This document shows, piece after piece, positions 33,462 through 42,718 of a stretch of DNA of 51,045 bases; position 1 is the stretch's first letter; each line of letters opens with the position of its first letter. Below the pieces are notes generated by a model. The model was not told the DNA's origin, did no database searches, and worked only from the letters and a program-made list of their open reading frames with translations. The stretch comes from Sedimentisphaerales bacterium (GTDB taxonomy: Bacteria > Planctomycetota > Phycisphaerae > Sedimentisphaerales > SM23-30). Where the stretch lies: the NCBI GenBank assembly GCA_016934515.1, contig JAFGSR010000071.1, forward strand, positions 1 to 51,045. The letters are read 5' to 3'. A program made the translations under genes and the position numbers.

Positions 33462-34441
33462 AAAAGCATATAGGTGTAATTATACTGGCGTTTTCAATTG
33501 TGAGTATTTTGGTACTTTACTCTATTACTTTTACCGTTCGTACCCAGGAGAAGGCTCTGGTATTAACCCTGGGCAGGATTTCTCGAACGGTGGATGAGCC
33601 CGGTTTGCAGTGGAAGTGGCCTTGGCCCGGGCAGAGTGTAGTAAAGTTTGACGGGCGCATAAGGACGTTGCCGCAGCAGTTGACGCAAAAGCAGACCAAA
33701 GACCAGCAGAATGTGATATTGTCCGTTTATGTCAACTGGCGAATAGACGATGCCGCGGTTTTTTACCGCCGATTCAGTCCCAGCGGCAAAATCAATAAAG
33801 CAGATGTGCTGTTTAAAGCCGAGGAAGCTTTGAGAGGCTGGATAAGTGCCGCCAGCAATATTATCAGTGAATATAATTTCGACGAACTGGTAACGCTCGA
33901 CAACAACCAATTTAAATTGCGCGAACTGGAAAAAGGTTCCGCTGACGAGTTGGGCGGTATGCTTAAGCGGGTGCGTGAATTTGCTGCTTCTGGTGATGGT
34001 TACGGCATCGCTATAGTCGATCTGGGCGTCTGGCGTTTAGGAGTCCCTGACGATGTAACCGGTAAGGTGTTTGCCCGGATGCGTGAGGATCGAAACGCTG
34101 AAGTACGTAAGTATGTTTCGCAGGGTAAAACTGAAGCCTCCAATATTATCAGTACCGCCATCAGCGAGGCGACGATAATCAAAGCCAAGGCCCAGGCCCA
34201 GGCCAAGGATACCATGGGCCAGGGTGATGCCAAGGCGGCGGAATATTATTCCACTTATCTGAAGAATCCGGAATTGGCCAATTTTCTACGTCGGCTGGAA
34301 ACCTTGAGAACCACCCTGAATAACCGTACGACAATTATTCTTGATAAAAAAAGCCCTCCCTATGAATTGCTGGAATCCGGCCCTGAACTGAAATCTGCTT
34401 TGCCGTCTGAGACCCCGGATGCAAGCGTCCAGAATCGTTAG
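33458..34441 (+). CDS. SPFH protein, HflC type
   Basis: The 327-aa protein has one N-terminal membrane segment (about residues 7-25). A band-7 domain starts TVRTQEKALVLTLGRISRTVDEPGLQWKWP. The C-terminal part shows the HflC pattern: MREDRNAEVRKYVSQGKTEA, then a coiled coil, and AEYYSTYLKNPELANFLRRLETL near the end. In other bacteria HflC forms a cage with HflK that regulates the FtsH protease. It is the second of three SPFH genes and is coupled to the first by an ATGA overlap. I give no hflC symbol because the ftsH link is not shown here. Confidence 0.88.
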   Translation: MKKHIGVIILAFSIVSILVLYSITFTVRTQEKALVLTLGRISRTVDEPGLQWKWPWPGQSVVKFDGRIRTLPQQLTQKQTKDQQNVILSVYVNWRIDDAAVFYRRFSPSGKINKADVLFKAEEALRGWISAASNIISEYNFDELVTLDNNQFKLRELEKGSADELGGMLKRVREFAASGDGYGIAIVDLGVWRLGVPDDVTGKVFARMREDRNAEVRKYVSQGKTEASNIISTAISEATIIKAKAQAQAKDTMGQGDAKAAEYYSTYLKNPELANFLRRLETLRTTLNNRTTIILDKKSPPYELLESGPELKSALPSETPDASVQNR

Positions 34442-34492
34442 TCCGGCCAGGCAACTAAAATTCCAGAAAGGTATTTGCGGAGAATTTACAAT

Positions 34493-35902
34493 ATGAATAA
34501 TAAAGCTGGTGAAAATAAATCTCAATCAGATTCCGCCCCCGGGCGTCATCACCATCATAACCATAATTCTGCCCCGCAGGATGTTGAAGGCCTGGATCCC
34601 GCCAGTAAGGCTTTGGCCGATGCCTTGCGTCTCAGTTTTGTGATGTTGAAGATTATTATGTTTTGCATGGTCGGTTTGTTTGCCTGGACCTGTTTATATA
34701 CGGTCGGGCCGAATGAGCAGGCTGTTGAATTGCGTTTCGGCAAAATCAAAGGCGATGGACCTTCGGCGGTAAATGGCCCCGGGCTCCACTGGAAATGGCC
34801 CGAGCCTATCGAAGAAGCGGTTATGGTTCCCAGTAAAGATTCGGTACGCCAGTTGGAAGTGGGTAGCTTCTGGTACACTATCGACCGAAAAGCTGAAGCC
34901 ATGGGAAAGGTAACACGCGTAGATCCGACTTTGCAGTTTGCCAAAGACGGTTACAGTCTGACTGCTTCACAAAGTGCTATTGAAATGAACAGTGCCGGTG
35001 ATACCGGGACCGGCTTGCCAGGGAAGAGGATGGACGCTCTGGGTGTGGACTATAATATCGTTCATTCGCAGTGGCTTTTGACTTTTCGGGTAATTAAACC
35101 GTTACAGTTTTTTGAGCAATTGTGGGATGGCACCGAAGGCACTTTAACGGAGGGTGATGGCTGGTATGCGGTCAATAATTTTTTGCGTAAAATTATTGCC
35201 GAGGCGGTTGTCGTTACCAGTGCCAACCGTGATATCCGCGAGATACTCTGGGATAATGTGATCGGCTATCAGGGCGAGGTGAAAAGACTGGTTCAAGAAC
35301 GTTTGGCAGTACTAGATGTCGGGTTGGAGATTATAGGTCTGGATATGGTGGGAAAAATTCCGCCGCGTCAGGTGAAAATGGCTTTCGATGCCGCCCAGCA
35401 GGCCCGTAACGAAGCCAAAAGGTTGGTCAGTGATGCCGGTGCCCAGTCCAGTGAAATTGTTAATAATGCCAAGGCCGACGCCGCCCGCTTGGATGCCGAA
35501 TCGCAAAGTTATTATACCAAAGTTGTCGAATCCGCAAAGGCCGACGCCAGATATCTTTCGGAAATCACCGGCAAAATAGAAAAAGCAGTAAATCAACGAA
35601 TCGCCGGAAATGCACCTGATACCCTTAAACAGCGTCAGCAGGCTTACAATGACTTGCTGGCGGTAACCTTGGATCAATTATACCAGGAGACACTGAGGCA
35701 GGTCTTGGCTAACGCCGATGAAACTTTTGTTATGCCGGTCTCGAGTTCCAAGCCGCTCGAAATGCGGGTGCAAATGAGCCGCGATCCTATGATACCGGCT
35801 CGACAGCGTGATGAAGCAATAGCGGCGAAAAGAAAACAGCAGGAAAAGTTGGAAAAGCAGCAACAGGAACAGATGAAGAATAACCCAGATAACCAAAGGT
35901 GA
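34493..35902 (+). CDS. SPFH protein, HflK type, with histidine-rich N-terminus
   Basis: The protein of about 469 aa has a cytoplasmic tail with HHHHNHN at residues 19-25, one membrane segment (about 50-72) and a band-7 domain starting TVGPNEQAVELRFGKIKGDG. A long Ala/Lys/Glu coiled coil and a basic, Gln-rich end follow (KRKQQEKLEKQQQEQ). This is the HflK layout, and the His cluster could bind metal. The open frame starts at a TTG at 34475, but GGAG at 34479-34482 points to the ATG at 34493. It is third of the SPFH trio and 54 bp upstream of the P1B ATPase gene, so the His tail and the metal pump may be linked; this is inferred. Confidence 0.85.
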   Translation: MNNKAGENKSQSDSAPGRHHHHNHNSAPQDVEGLDPASKALADALRLSFVMLKIIMFCMVGLFAWTCLYTVGPNEQAVELRFGKIKGDGPSAVNGPGLHWKWPEPIEEAVMVPSKDSVRQLEVGSFWYTIDRKAEAMGKVTRVDPTLQFAKDGYSLTASQSAIEMNSAGDTGTGLPGKRMDALGVDYNIVHSQWLLTFRVIKPLQFFEQLWDGTEGTLTEGDGWYAVNNFLRKIIAEAVVVTSANRDIREILWDNVIGYQGEVKRLVQERLAVLDVGLEIIGLDMVGKIPPRQVKMAFDAAQQARNEAKRLVSDAGAQSSEIVNNAKADAARLDAESQSYYTKVVESAKADARYLSEITGKIEKAVNQRIAGNAPDTLKQRQQAYNDLLAVTLDQLYQETLRQVLANADETFVMPVSSSKPLEMRVQMSRDPMIPARQRDEAIAAKRKQQEKLEKQQQEQMKNNPDNQR

Positions 35903-35956
35903 TGCCGACGGCAGATATTTTCCCGGGCGATATATGTCGGGGGTGAGGATTGATAA

Positions 35957-37987
35957 ATGGGATTGCATAATCATCATAATTTAATGGAACTTCAGGTTGC
36001 CGGTGACGGCAAATCTACCCAATCTAGGGCTTTTAGAGTCAGTTTGTCTCTGCTGGGAACTCTTTTAGGCGGAGCATTGCTAATCAACAGCCTGGTAGCG
36101 GAATTACTTTTCCCCGAAGGGAACAATCATGCTGAAATAATGGCAATGATTGGGGCCATTCTATTGGCGGCTCCGATTATCTGGCACGCTTTATGCAGCC
36201 TGATGACCGGTCACGGGCACATGGACGAACTGGTGGCGCTGGCAATTCTGGCGGCTTTTGCGGTTGAGGATTATCGCACTGCCGGGGCGGTGGCGTTTTT
36301 TATGCTGCTGGCCGAACTGATCGAAACGCGAACCGCTTTGGGCGCGCGGGCATCCATTGAATCGCTGATTCGGATTACTCCGACTACGGCTCATTTGCTC
36401 GACGATGAGGGCGGCGAATCCGAAGTGGAAGCTTCAACGCTGCGCTCGGGCAGTAAAATTCGTGTTCGTCCGGGTGACAATATCCCTGCTGACGGCAAGG
36501 TGGTTATAGGTGAATCGACCGTTAATCAGGCCACCATCACCGGCGAATCGGTTCCGGTTGACATAGCTGCGGGTGATCAGGTTTTTGCCGGCACGACCAA
36601 TCTGACCGGTGCACTTGATATTGAGGTGGTGATGGCCGGGCGTGAGACCACCCTTGGCCGCGTGCAGTCGATGATTATGCAGGCCGAAAGCACCAAAATC
36701 CCTATCATGCGGATAATCGACCGTTACGTGCACTGGTACACCCCGACCATATTAATGATCGCGGTCATCATCTTTGCGTTTACCAACAATAATCTGGAGC
36801 GGGCCATCGCGACGTTAATTATCGCCTGCCCCTGTGCGTTGATTCTGGCAACTCCCACTGCCATGGTGGCGGCCTTGAGTAGTGCCGCCCGTTTGGGAAT
36901 TCTGGTGAGGAATGTTTCCGACCTGGAATCAGCCGGAAAAATGAACGCGATAATTTTTGATAAAACCGGTACGCTGACCACCGGGCAACTCGCGGTAACA
37001 AAATTAACACCGGTTGCCAATGTTGATCCAGCCGAAATGCTCAACGTCGCAGCTTCAGCCGAGCAATTCAGTAAACACCCCGCTGCCAAGGCGCTGGTGG
37101 ATATCGCCCGAAAGGCCAAGCTGGTTTTATCCCGGCCGGAAAATTTCGAGGAAGTTTCCGGACGCGGCGTAAAAGCGATAATCAAGGGCAAGCAGGTTAT
37201 GGTAGGACGCGAAAACTGGCTCCAGGACCAGGGCGTGGACATGTCCGCTCTGCAGGATGAAAAAATGGCCTCTCCTGAAGGGGTCAGCCTCTTGCATGTC
37301 GCTCAAGAAGGCAAATGCATCGGTTGGGTCGGTATGGAAGACCGCACCAGAGAAGAAGCCCGGGAAGCGATCAGCGACCTGGCTGAACTGGGAATGAAAA
37401 GGCTAGTTATGGTTACCGGTGACCGACTGGCAGTGGCCAAGCGGGTAGCCGCGGAGATGGGCTGCAGTGAAGTCAAAGCTGAGTGCCTGCCCCAGGAAAA
37501 ACTCCAACTGGTACGCGAACTGCAAAATGAAGGTTATCAGGTCGCTGTTGTGGGAGACGGCGTCAACGATGCACCGGCACTGGCTGCGGGTGATTTGAGC
37601 GTGGCCATGGGAGCCGCCGGAAGTGATGTTGCAATTCATAGTGCCTCAATCGCTTTGATGAACAATGATTTGAAACGCTTGTCTTTCCTGGTTCGGTTGT
37701 CTCGGATAACCCGAAAAGTGGTTCTGCAGAATCTGGGCTTTGGCATTTTGTTTATTATTGTCGGAATCGCTTTAACCGGTAAGGGTTGGATTCCTCCGAT
37801 AGTGGCCGTTATGCTCCATCTGGTTTCGTCGTTGATTATCATTTTTAACAGTGCCCGGCTGGTGCGTTTCGGAGAAGAATTAAGCCCTCACATTGAACAA
37901 CTGCAGGAAATGGCTGAGCGGGGCGAAATTGACGAAGTGCCCAATCAAGACCAAGGACCGGGGCAAACTCAGGTGGCTCCGGTATGA
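35957..37987 (+). CDS. P1B-type heavy-metal translocating ATPase
   Basis: The 676-aa pump has TGES (195-198), the membrane CPC metal site (291-293), the phosphorylation motif DKTGT (D335), the HP motif (H374-P375) and GDGVNDAP (533-540). There is no N-terminal HMA metal-binding domain; the start MGLHNHHNLM is instead His-containing. The last membrane helix reads AVMLHLVSSLIIIFNSARL. The position where zinc/cadmium pumps carry Asp and P1B-4 pumps carry His is His621 here, so the metal cannot be assigned with confidence. It exports transition metal from the cytoplasm using ATP. GAGGA lies 7 nt before the start. It follows the SPFH trio in the same direction, 54 bp after the HflK-type gene. Confidence 0.93.
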   Translation: MGLHNHHNLMELQVAGDGKSTQSRAFRVSLSLLGTLLGGALLINSLVAELLFPEGNNHAEIMAMIGAILLAAPIIWHALCSLMTGHGHMDELVALAILAAFAVEDYRTAGAVAFFMLLAELIETRTALGARASIESLIRITPTTAHLLDDEGGESEVEASTLRSGSKIRVRPGDNIPADGKVVIGESTVNQATITGESVPVDIAAGDQVFAGTTNLTGALDIEVVMAGRETTLGRVQSMIMQAESTKIPIMRIIDRYVHWYTPTILMIAVIIFAFTNNNLERAIATLIIACPCALILATPTAMVAALSSAARLGILVRNVSDLESAGKMNAIIFDKTGTLTTGQLAVTKLTPVANVDPAEMLNVAASAEQFSKHPAAKALVDIARKAKLVLSRPENFEEVSGRGVKAIIKGKQVMVGRENWLQDQGVDMSALQDEKMASPEGVSLLHVAQEGKCIGWVGMEDRTREEAREAISDLAELGMKRLVMVTGDRLAVAKRVAAEMGCSEVKAECLPQEKLQLVRELQNEGYQVAVVGDGVNDAPALAAGDLSVAMGAAGSDVAIHSASIALMNNDLKRLSFLVRLSRITRKVVLQNLGFGILFIIVGIALTGKGWIPPIVAVMLHLVSSLIIIFNSARLVRFGEELSPHIEQLQEMAERGEIDEVPNQDQGPGQTQVAPV

Positions 37988-38102
37988 TGATTCGATTGCC
38001 TCGCAAAAAAAAGCCGAACCGCATGGGAGTTGTTTCGCTATTTTGTACAAATGGACTTTTTGATAGAGCTTTACCGCTTAGCAATTGAATGTGGTGACAA
38101 AT

Positions 38103-39401
38103 ATGGCAGATCATAAGAGCAAACCGGCAATCAAAACCGAGGGACTGACCAAGATTTTTCGGGATTTCTGGGGCCATAAACGGGTGATTGCGATTGACAG
38201 CCTTGATCTGGAAGTTCGCAGGCATGAAGTTTATGGTTTGCTCGGTCCCAACGGTTCGGGAAAAAGCACAACCGTAAAAATTCTGCTGGGTTTGTTATTT
38301 CCCTCGCGGGGTTCGGTGAGTGTTCTGGGGTTTCCGCCCGGCGAAGTTAAAATTAACTCGCAAATTGGTTATATGCCGGAAGAGTCGAATTTGTACCCGT
38401 TTTTAAGTGCGCGGGAAACCCTGGATTTCTATGGCCGACTTTTCGGGTTGGGTTCGGGCGAACGAAAAATGCGTATCGACAGCTTGTTGGAAATGGTGGG
38501 CCTGACCAGTGTCGGCCGCCGTCCCATAGGTGAGTTTTCCAAGGGCATGGCCAGGCGAATAGGCTTGGCCCAGGCACTTATAAATGATCCGGATCTTTTG
38601 ATTCTCGATGAGCCGACTTCCGGGCTGGACCCCATCGGTACCCGTCAGATCAAGGACCTCATCCTTCAGTTGGGTCAGCGGGGCAAAACCGTTTTGCTGT
38701 GCAGCCATTTGCTGGCCGATGTCGAGGACGTTTGCGATCGCATCGGAATACTCTACGGCGGCAAAATGCAGCAGGAAGGAATGGTTAACGAACTGCTTGC
38801 CTGTCGGGAAATGACCCAGATCAGATCACCTCGACTGGATGATAATCTGGTCGAAAAAATCAAAGAGATTATCAGCCGGGAACACCAGGACTACAATGTT
38901 GAAGTCGATTCGCCCCGGGATAGCTTAGAAGAATATTTCTTAAAGATTGTTGCTCAGGCTCAGGCCTCGGAAGTTACTACCTCCGGTGCCTTGATGGGGG
39001 CCGGAATCAGTGATTTTCTCGGCAGTACAGATCAACAGAAATCTTCCAGGGAAGTAATTATAGACCAGTTGGTTTCTGGCCGTGAGATAGATCTTGCAAA
39101 AGTTGGTCAGGATCAAACCCAGACGGATTTGGTTTCCGCCCAGGATATCCAGGCCGAAGAAATTCAACAGGAAGTTTTGGATGATCTTTTAAAATCCAGG
39201 ACGCCGGGTGAATTGACCACTCGAATCGATCCGTCCGAAGCCGCCGAATTGCCGGCTAGTTCCTCCGAACACACTTGCGAAAAAGAGATCGACCGGTCTG
39301 TTCTCGACAATCTGATTTCGCCCAACAAAATTAAAAACAACGATAACCACGCCGACAATCTGGGGTCTTCCCCGGGCAACAGCTCCGAAAATATATCATA
39401 A
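38103..39401 (+). CDS. ABC transporter ATP-binding protein with long acidic tail
   Basis: The protein of about 432 aa has an ABC ATPase core: Walker A GPNGSGKST (48-56), signature FSKGM (145-149), which in place of LSGGQ is common in ABC-2 exporters, and Walker B DLLILDEPTSGLDP. After about residue 300 comes a tail of some 130 residues, rich in Asp, Glu, Ser and Gln, with no recognised fold and probably disordered. The open frame begins at a TTG (38085); ATG 38103 starts the familiar ABC N-terminus and was chosen. The permease gene follows after 20 bp. The pair is a likely ABC-2 exporter. The substrate is unknown. Confidence 0.88.
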   Translation: MADHKSKPAIKTEGLTKIFRDFWGHKRVIAIDSLDLEVRRHEVYGLLGPNGSGKSTTVKILLGLLFPSRGSVSVLGFPPGEVKINSQIGYMPEESNLYPFLSARETLDFYGRLFGLGSGERKMRIDSLLEMVGLTSVGRRPIGEFSKGMARRIGLAQALINDPDLLILDEPTSGLDPIGTRQIKDLILQLGQRGKTVLLCSHLLADVEDVCDRIGILYGGKMQQEGMVNELLACREMTQIRSPRLDDNLVEKIKEIISREHQDYNVEVDSPRDSLEEYFLKIVAQAQASEVTTSGALMGAGISDFLGSTDQQKSSREVIIDQLVSGREIDLAKVGQDQTQTDLVSAQDIQAEEIQQEVLDDLLKSRTPGELTTRIDPSEAAELPASSSEHTCEKEIDRSVLDNLISPNKIKNNDNHADNLGSSPGNSSENIS

Positions 39402-39421
39402 CCAGCCGGGAAAATATAGTA

Positions 39422-40807
39422 ATGAGCCAAGTCTGGGCAGTAGCACGAAATCTGGTTCTGGAAGTCTGGCGGATAAGATCTTTGGTGATTTTTATCTTTC
39501 TGACTTTGGGCACCTGCACCGTCGGTCTGGCGGTCTGGCTTCATTACGGCAACGGCTTGGGCGATCAGAAAATCCAAACTTACCTGAGTTACAGCCTGAG
39601 CTTCACCGCAAATATCTTAGCCTTATTAACCATTTTTGTCTCAATTGGCACCATAACCAGAGATATCAAACGGAAGGAAATTTTTACCATCGCCACCAAG
39701 CCCGTTACCCGGGGAGGTTACCTGGCCGGTAAGTTTCTGGGGCTGGCTTTATTAAACCTGCTTTTGCTCTGCTTTACAGGCCTGACAATTTACTTTGCCA
39801 CTTTCGTCCTGACAAAAACTGAACCAAAAAACGATGCCGAACGGGCACGGTTGCAGGAATTAGTCCTGATAGCTCGACAGTTCGTAATCCCCCCCTTGCC
39901 CGATGTTCAGGAACAAGCCGCCAAAGAATCCGAAAAAGCAATCGAGCAGGAAATTCGCGAACTCAATATGAAAGATCCCTCTGCAATCGCTAATATGCGG
40001 GCCACAGTAAGGCGTGAAAAGGCTAACCAGTTGATCTTGAAGCAACGCACCGTGACTCCTGGCGGAAATATTATCTGGTGTTTCAGCGGAATCCATCCCC
40101 TGAAAACTCAAAGCAGCAACATTTATATTCGTTACAAGATGGATGTATCCCCCAATCCTGTTGACCTGGCGGTTAGTTGCCTGTGGAGTTTTGGACCCAC
40201 CCCGGATGTCTTGCATACCGGTGAACGACTTGTCACGCGGGATGCCGTTCGGACGGTGCACGAATTCCCGATTCCACTCAGAGCTCTTTCCGAACAGGGC
40301 GATTTGTATGTCGCTTTCCAGAATCCCGTTGAAAATTATCCCGTTAACATAATTTTCCCGTTGCCCGGTCGGGAAAAAGTCACCATAGAAGCACTCTATG
40401 TGGTTGGCAGTTTTACAAATAATTTTATCCGTTCATTGTTAGCCATTTTTTTGAAATTACTGTTTCTGGGCTTGATCGGCCTGGCGATGGGGTGCTGGTT
40501 AAGTTTCCCGGTGGCGTCGCTTTTTGTTATGGTGGTTTTTCTAGTGGGCTTAGCTAGTAATTTTATTGCCGATGCCTTCCGGTGGAATCTGGGATTGGAT
40601 AAATCAGCCGTTAGTGCTGTTATGTCTTTCTTTCTGCCCCGGCTCGGTGCCTATGATCCCGTGCCGCTTCTCGAAAAGGGACACTGGATTACAAATGAAT
40701 TGTTGACCACTTGCTTATGGTTAATGATTGGCGTCAAGGGCGGCATTCTTATGTTTTTCGGGTATCTGATGTTCAAGTTTAGAGAACTGGCCCGTGTGAT
40801 AGTCTAG
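39422..40807 (+). CDS. ABC-2 type permease with large extracytoplasmic loop
   Basis: The 461-aa membrane protein has N-terminal and C-terminal hydrophobic bundles, with the ABC-2-like cytoplasmic segment GTITRDIKRKEIFTIATKPVTRGGYLAGKFLGLAL. A hydrophilic stretch of about 200 residues lies between membrane segments (about 145-325). It includes a helical part and a beta-rich part with NIIWCFSGIHP and LAVSCLWSFGP, and should face the periplasm. It follows the ABC ATPase by 20 bp and is likely its membrane partner. The big loop may contact a periplasmic or cell-wall substrate, which is inferred. Confidence 0.82.
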   Translation: MSQVWAVARNLVLEVWRIRSLVIFIFLTLGTCTVGLAVWLHYGNGLGDQKIQTYLSYSLSFTANILALLTIFVSIGTITRDIKRKEIFTIATKPVTRGGYLAGKFLGLALLNLLLLCFTGLTIYFATFVLTKTEPKNDAERARLQELVLIARQFVIPPLPDVQEQAAKESEKAIEQEIRELNMKDPSAIANMRATVRREKANQLILKQRTVTPGGNIIWCFSGIHPLKTQSSNIYIRYKMDVSPNPVDLAVSCLWSFGPTPDVLHTGERLVTRDAVRTVHEFPIPLRALSEQGDLYVAFQNPVENYPVNIIFPLPGREKVTIEALYVVGSFTNNFIRSLLAIFLKLLFLGLIGLAMGCWLSFPVASLFVMVVFLVGLASNFIADAFRWNLGLDKSAVSAVMSFFLPRLGAYDPVPLLEKGHWITNELLTTCLWLMIGVKGGILMFFGYLMFKFRELARVIV

Positions 40808-40891
40808 GTTAATTGCGAATAAGCGTTTAAGATAATTGATTGTCAGTCTGTATTAAGCCGTAAAATTGGCAGGGGCCTCCTGAGGCTCCGG

Positions 40892-42718
40892 GTGTATCTG
40901 ATGGTATCAAAAAGGCGAAACACTAATATAATTTTATTTATCCTTTGTCTGGGCATGCTGGCCGCCGCGAGCAGTCGTATAAATCCCATCAAACAACTAA
41001 GGCGTAGTTACGATCTCGACCCGGCCGATCCGATCCAGGATAAAAAAATCGCCGCGGAACTGCAACTGCCCCTTTTCTCGCTTTCAATTTTTCGCAGCCT
41101 GGCCATCGATTACCTCTGGATCAGGGCCGATACTCTGAAAAATGCCGGTCAATATTTCGACGCCCTGCATTTGTCACGCATGATTTGTGCCCTGCAGCCC
41201 AACCTGCCTTCGGTTTGGGAATTCCAGGCTTGGAACATGTCTTACAATCTGGCAGTGGCCATGCCCAATCCTCCTGAACGCTGGAACTGGGTCCAGGCCG
41301 GTTTTGCTTTATTACGCGATCAAGGTATCCCGGCTTGTCCCCGAAATCCAAATCTTTATATCTCTCTGGCGGGGATTTTTAATGATAAAATCGGGAGCAC
41401 CAAAGACGATTTCCATTGGTATTATAAACAACGCCTGGCTTTTGAGATGATGGTCTTGCTGGGCCCCGAAGTCGCCGGCTATGATACCCTGCAAAAATTG
41501 GCCGATGCTCCAAAAAACTGGACCGAATTTCGACAGGACCCAAATGTTATCCCGCTTATCGATGAAATTAAGAAAATTCAACCCAAATATTCCACCGATG
41601 AAAAAATAGCCCAGGGACTGATCCGCCTGAATTTGTATCCGGATGAATCATCACCCGAATTAATGCAATTCCTCGCAAAAAACGCGGATAATCCGCTTTT
41701 GCATAAGCTCGATTATTTTATTCGCTCTTATAGCTTGAGAGAAAAGTGGAAAATGGACCCCGAAATTATGATCGAGCTTAATCACAAATATGGCCCGGTT
41801 GATTATGATAATCCCGACCAGCGACTGGAACTGGATTGGCGCTTGCCCTATTGCCACGCTCTCTACTGGGCTTCTCAGGGATTGAATTATGTCGAAAAAA
41901 GTACCATCCGTAGTGTCAAAATGAATCTTTATAGAAATCTTTATCAAAGCTTGCAACACATGTTTCACTACGGAAAAATGGAAATTATTATTTTTGCACC
42001 TCCTCCCCAGGCTTCCCAAAGAAAAGCCGGACAGGAAATCCTACGCAAACAACAACCTGATCGCCTGGAAATATTTCTCACTCAGGATTTACGCATGTTC
42101 CCTGCCGCTTATCAGGCTATCTGGGACATTGTTAAGTCCTATGATGATGCGAATGAAAAAATTTCCCCCGGAACTTACCACTCTGCCGCTAATTTCGCCT
42201 GGGCCGGAATTGAAAATCTCTATCTCGCCGGACATGAAAAAATCGCAGAATATTATTACAACGATCTAAAAAAACGCTTCCCCGAAAACCGGGATTACGA
42301 TCGCTCCCTGACCGATTTTTTACGCTACACCATGAACCTGGAAATTCAGGAACTCTCGCCAAAACGAGGCAGCGAATATATCGATTCATTTCTCCGACGC
42401 AGCTATGCTTTATACGCCCAGGGAAACTCTGAAATGGCCGATGCTTACGTTCAACGCGCTCAGCAATTATATGGATTACTGGAAAAAAGGTTTCCTGATC
42501 CCGGTACCCGGATGGAGTTACCTCCCTGGCCTAAACTGCGGAATATCTCAATTATGAATTATCTTAATGATCCGGGAATTCGACCGGATTATAAGGGCTT
42601 GTTTCTCAATCGCATTAAAATCGATCAGCCTGAACTTTTCAATCAAATCATGAAGGATTTAAAACAGTCCGGGAGCACCGCAAATGGCTCGCAAGGTGTC
42701 GCGCCGATCAATCGTTGA
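40892..42718 (+). CDS. Unrecognised membrane-anchored helical-repeat protein
   Basis: The 608-aa protein has an N-terminal hydrophobic segment (about residues 12-28), then a long alpha-helical region that looks like degenerate tetratricopeptide repeats. LWIRADTLKNAGQYFDALHLSRMICALQPNLPSVWEFQAW fits a TPR pair at about 75-115, and NSEMADAYVQRAQQLYGLLEKRFPDPG fits one near the end. I do not recognise the family. The start is a GTG with GAGG at 40882-40885, 6 nt upstream; an ATG lies at 40901. It starts 84 bp after the ABC-2 permease and overlaps the acetyltransferase start by 35 bp, so it is probably made with its neighbours and could be an envelope scaffold for the exporter. Confidence 0.7.
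   Translation: MYLMVSKRRNTNIILFILCLGMLAAASSRINPIKQLRRSYDLDPADPIQDKKIAAELQLPLFSLSIFRSLAIDYLWIRADTLKNAGQYFDALHLSRMICALQPNLPSVWEFQAWNMSYNLAVAMPNPPERWNWVQAGFALLRDQGIPACPRNPNLYISLAGIFNDKIGSTKDDFHWYYKQRLAFEMMVLLGPEVAGYDTLQKLADAPKNWTEFRQDPNVIPLIDEIKKIQPKYSTDEKIAQGLIRLNLYPDESSPELMQFLAKNADNPLLHKLDYFIRSYSLREKWKMDPEIMIELNHKYGPVDYDNPDQRLELDWRLPYCHALYWASQGLNYVEKSTIRSVKMNLYRNLYQSLQHMFHYGKMEIIIFAPPPQASQRKAGQEILRKQQPDRLEIFLTQDLRMFPAAYQAIWDIVKSYDDANEKISPGTYHSAANFAWAGIENLYLAGHEKIAEYYYNDLKKRFPENRDYDRSLTDFLRYTMNLEIQELSPKRGSEYIDSFLRRSYALYAQGNSEMADAYVQRAQQLYGLLEKRFPDPGTRMELPPWPKLRNISIMNYLNDPGIRPDYKGLFLNRIKIDQPELFNQIMKDLKQSGSTANGSQGVAPINR

Noticed and set aside
34000-42000. A dif-like site at the skew switch
   Set aside because: I scanned the intergenic gaps by eye and found no sequence close to the known dif consensus, so no terminus was called.
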